Positions 6,726 through 8,108 of a stretch of 8,108 nucleotides of DNA are shown here, piece by piece. Made by a program: the position numbers and the translations under genes. Source of the DNA: Sphingomonas sp. (GTDB lineage Bacteria > Pseudomonadota > Alphaproteobacteria > Sphingomonadales > Sphingomonadaceae); contig JAJNQF010000130.1 of the NCBI GenBank assembly GCA_021154945.1, forward strand, positions 1 through 8,108, in the 5' to 3' direction. Under the pieces are notes generated by a model. That model was not told the origin of the DNA and did not search any database. It worked only from the letters and a program-made list of their open reading frames with translations. Positions within the stretch are counted from its first letter, which is position 1; each line of letters begins with the position of its first letter.

Positions 6726-7577
6726 TCAGAACGTGTACGCCAGTCCGAGCGTCCCCAGCCACTGGTCGCGTGATCCGGCGATCGTGACGAGCGGGCTGCG
6801 GGCTGTGTCGCCTTCCATGCGGCCATAGGTGCCTCCGCCGACGATCTTGACGCCGTGCAGGAGGTCACCGGTGAGCGAATAGCTGCCGATCGCGCCGAGC
6901 GTCCAGCTCTTGAGGCCGGCGCCGGCGGTATATTCCGGTAGCCCGCTCGCCGTGCTCTGCGCCGCCGAGACGGAGTAATAGGTCTACGCATAGCCGCGTT
7001 CGACGATGTCGGCGGAGGCGAACAGGCCGATCGCGGCTTTGCGCGACAGCGGCGTGAAATAGGTGATGCTCGGGTTCCAGATGCCGCTGTCGTGGACCCC
7101 GCCGACGTCGTGGCGATAGCCGAGCGTGACCGACAGCTTGTCGTACGGGCTGGTCAGCACGCCGGTTTTGCCGATGCCGACATAACCGCCGAGTTCGACC
7201 GCGATGGCGCGCTTGCCGAGCGCGCGGACGCGCAGGTCGTCGATGCTGCCGGGCGAACTGCGGTTGAAATTGAGCTGCGCGATCGGGCCCGCCTGGAAAT
7301 CCCAGACCGGACCGGGCCTGTCCTTGATCACGTCGACGCTCAACTGGTTGCCCGCGAGGACGAAGCCATAGCCCTTGATCGCGCCGATCGCGGCGGGGAC
7401 GGGAGTGATCCGGTAGTCGTTGGAGCCTTCGTAATCGGGTAGCACCGCGACCCCCGCACCGACCGTCACGGTATCGCGGTAGAGATCGGCGGGCTGGTCC
7501 TGCGCGCGTGCGGGGACTGCGCCGATCGCGGTCAGCGCGCCGCCGAGGATAATCGCTGAAGTTCGATTGGGAAGCAT
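6726..7577 (-). pseudogene. MipA/OmpV family outer-membrane protein, interrupted by one in-frame TAG
   Basis: The ATG at 7575-7577 has AAGGAC 6 bases upstream. It begins a 25-residue signal peptide (MLPNRTSAIILGG, cleavage after A-R-A). The mature part has the MipA/OmpV pattern of short beta-strands: VGAGVAVLPDYEGSNDYR near the start, then GYGFVLAGNQLSVDV, LGGYVGIGKTG, LSVTLGYRHDVGG. A TAG at 6984-6986 ends the frame after 197 codons (ERGYA). The same frame then continues for 85 codons to TGA at 6726-6728, with family-like TYYSVSAAQSTASGLPEY, a strand-rich C-terminus and a final AYTF with the outer-membrane terminal Phe. The full 283 codons match the usual family length, so one base change such as CAG to TAG explains the break. 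MipA was first named as an MltA-interacting scaffold, but most relatives have no firm role. The gene follows the efflux channel by 42 bases and may share its transcript. It could be a recent pseudogene, a sequencing error, or an amber readthrough; the first two are likeliest. Confidence 0.88.
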
Positions 7578-7583
7578 GAAAAC

Positions 7584-7589
7584 GTCCTT
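7584..7589 (-). promoter_or_regulatory. Shine-Dalgarno sequence of the MipA/OmpV gene
   Basis: On the minus strand AAGGAC lies six bases before the ATG at 7575-7577, a normal spacing. The intact ribosome binding site and signal peptide suggest that the gene was functional until recently. Confidence 0.5.
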
Positions 7590-7619
7590 GGTCTGGGAAG
7601 GGGCAGGCGTCGCTGATCG

Positions 7620-8108
7620 CTAACCGCCGACCGCGCGATGGAGCTGGATGTGGGCGAGCATGGCGGCGACGCGCTGGCGGACGACCGCGCGCTCCGCCGC
7701 CAGCGCGGCTTGGCGGGCGTCGAGCACCTGCAGCAGCGCGATATCGCCGCGAGCGTAGCGCGCCTCGACCCGCGCGACCGTCTCACTCCGCGCGGCAAGG
7801 TCGCGGTCGGACAGGTCGGTGCGTTCGGTCGCGGCGCGGGTCGCCGACAGCGCGTCGTCGACTTCGCGCCACGCGGTGAGGACGGTCTGGCGGTACGCGA
7901 GCGCGGCGCTGCGGTCTTCGGAGCGACGCAGGTCGAGTTGCCGCTGCAACCGGCCGCCAGAGAAGATCGGTAGCGACAGGCTTGGCCCGATGCTGGTGCT
8001 GCGCGCGTTCCAGCCGAAGTCGGAGAGGCTGAGCACGTCGATATCGAACAGGCCGGTCAGGCTGATCTTGGGATAGAAATCGGCCTGCGCGACGCCGATC
8101 TGCGCGGT
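7620..8108 (-). CDS. NodT/TolC-type efflux outer-membrane channel protein, 5' part outside window
   Basis: The visible part is the last 162 codons of an outer-membrane factor; the frame is open to the right edge, so the start and about two thirds of the usual 450-500 residues are missing. It shows the repeat-half pattern of RND efflux outer-membrane subunits: IGVAQADFYPKISLTGLF at residues 4-21, then GPSLSLPIFSGGRL (the usual G-P-x-x-x-x-P-I-F-x-G-G-R motif), YRQTVLTAWREVDDAL, and the final ARYARGDIALLQVLDARQ before a long Ala/Arg-rich helix. The TAG stop is at 7620-7622. Such proteins form the trimeric outer-membrane duct of tripartite pumps with a periplasmic adaptor and an RND transporter, which would be expected further right. 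The substrate cannot be told from this fragment. The MipA/OmpV gene begins 42 bases downstream with no evident terminator between, so they may be co-transcribed. Confidence 0.93.
   Translation of the reverse strand, partial: TAQIGVAQADFYPKISLTGLFDIDVLSLSDFGWNARSTSIGPSLSLPIFSGGRLQRQLDLRRSEDRSAALAYRQTVLTAWREVDDALSATRAATERTDLSDRDLAARSETVARVEARYARGDIALLQVLDARQAALAAERAVVRQRVAAMLAHIQLHRAVGG

Noticed and set aside
6661..6727. Inverted copies of GACGTCC (6661-6667) and GGACGTC (6721-6727) around the sigma-factor leader region
   Set aside because: Seven bases built on the palindrome GACGTC with a 53-base loop and no T run. This is not a terminator and is easily due to chance at this base composition.
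6653..6991. Upstream extension of the sigma-factor frame to give 289 residues
   Set aside because: The added residues are Arg/Ser/Pro-rich, overlap the MipA/OmpV 3' part in another frame, and have no similarity to sigma factors. The ECF domain layout is complete without them.

Overview
The window is about two thirds G+C with strong G/C third-position bias. Every convincing gene lies on the minus strand, so it reads biologically from right to left. The family mix (STN-domain TonB-dependent receptor, FecI/FecR pair, NodT-type efflux outer-membrane protein, MipA/OmpV protein) points to a Gram-negative alphaproteobacterium, most likely a sphingomonad. That assignment is inferred from family content and protein style, not from a marker gene.

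Right part (8108 to about 6726): the C-terminal part of a NodT/TolC-type efflux outer-membrane channel, cut by the window edge. A MipA/OmpV family outer-membrane protein gene follows 42 bases later. It is interrupted by a single in-frame TAG after 197 codons. The remaining 85 codons continue in the same frame with family-like sequence to a natural C-terminal Phe, so the gene is nearly intact but broken by one codon.

Middle and left part (about 6652 to 1): a four-gene block made of a FecI-type ECF sigma factor, a FecR-type anti-sigma sensor overlapping it by ATGA, a large TonB-dependent receptor with an N-terminal STN signalling domain, and a glycoside hydrolase family 95 enzyme (alpha-L-fucosidase/alpha-L-galactosidase family) with a Tat-type signal, cut by the left edge. 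This layout suggests a small glycan-use locus with cell-surface signalling. The receptor would bind and import a fucosylated or L-galactosylated oligosaccharide and signal occupancy through its STN domain to FecR. FecR would then release the sigma factor, which would transcribe the receptor and hydrolase. The hydrolase would trim the terminal L-sugar in the periplasm. The substrate and the regulation are inferred.

The main points for a second look are: (1) the amber-interrupted MipA gene; (2) the GH95 gene, which has no ATG/GTG/TTG that keeps its Tat signal and whose best start is an ATT inside the last codons of the receptor; (3) a Thr in GH95 where characterised fucosidases carry a His, which could mean L-galactosidase activity; (4) a possible ECF promoter before the receptor. 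There is no gap longer than 300 bases without a gene. I saw no RNA genes, CRISPR arrays, insertion sequences or convincing terminators.
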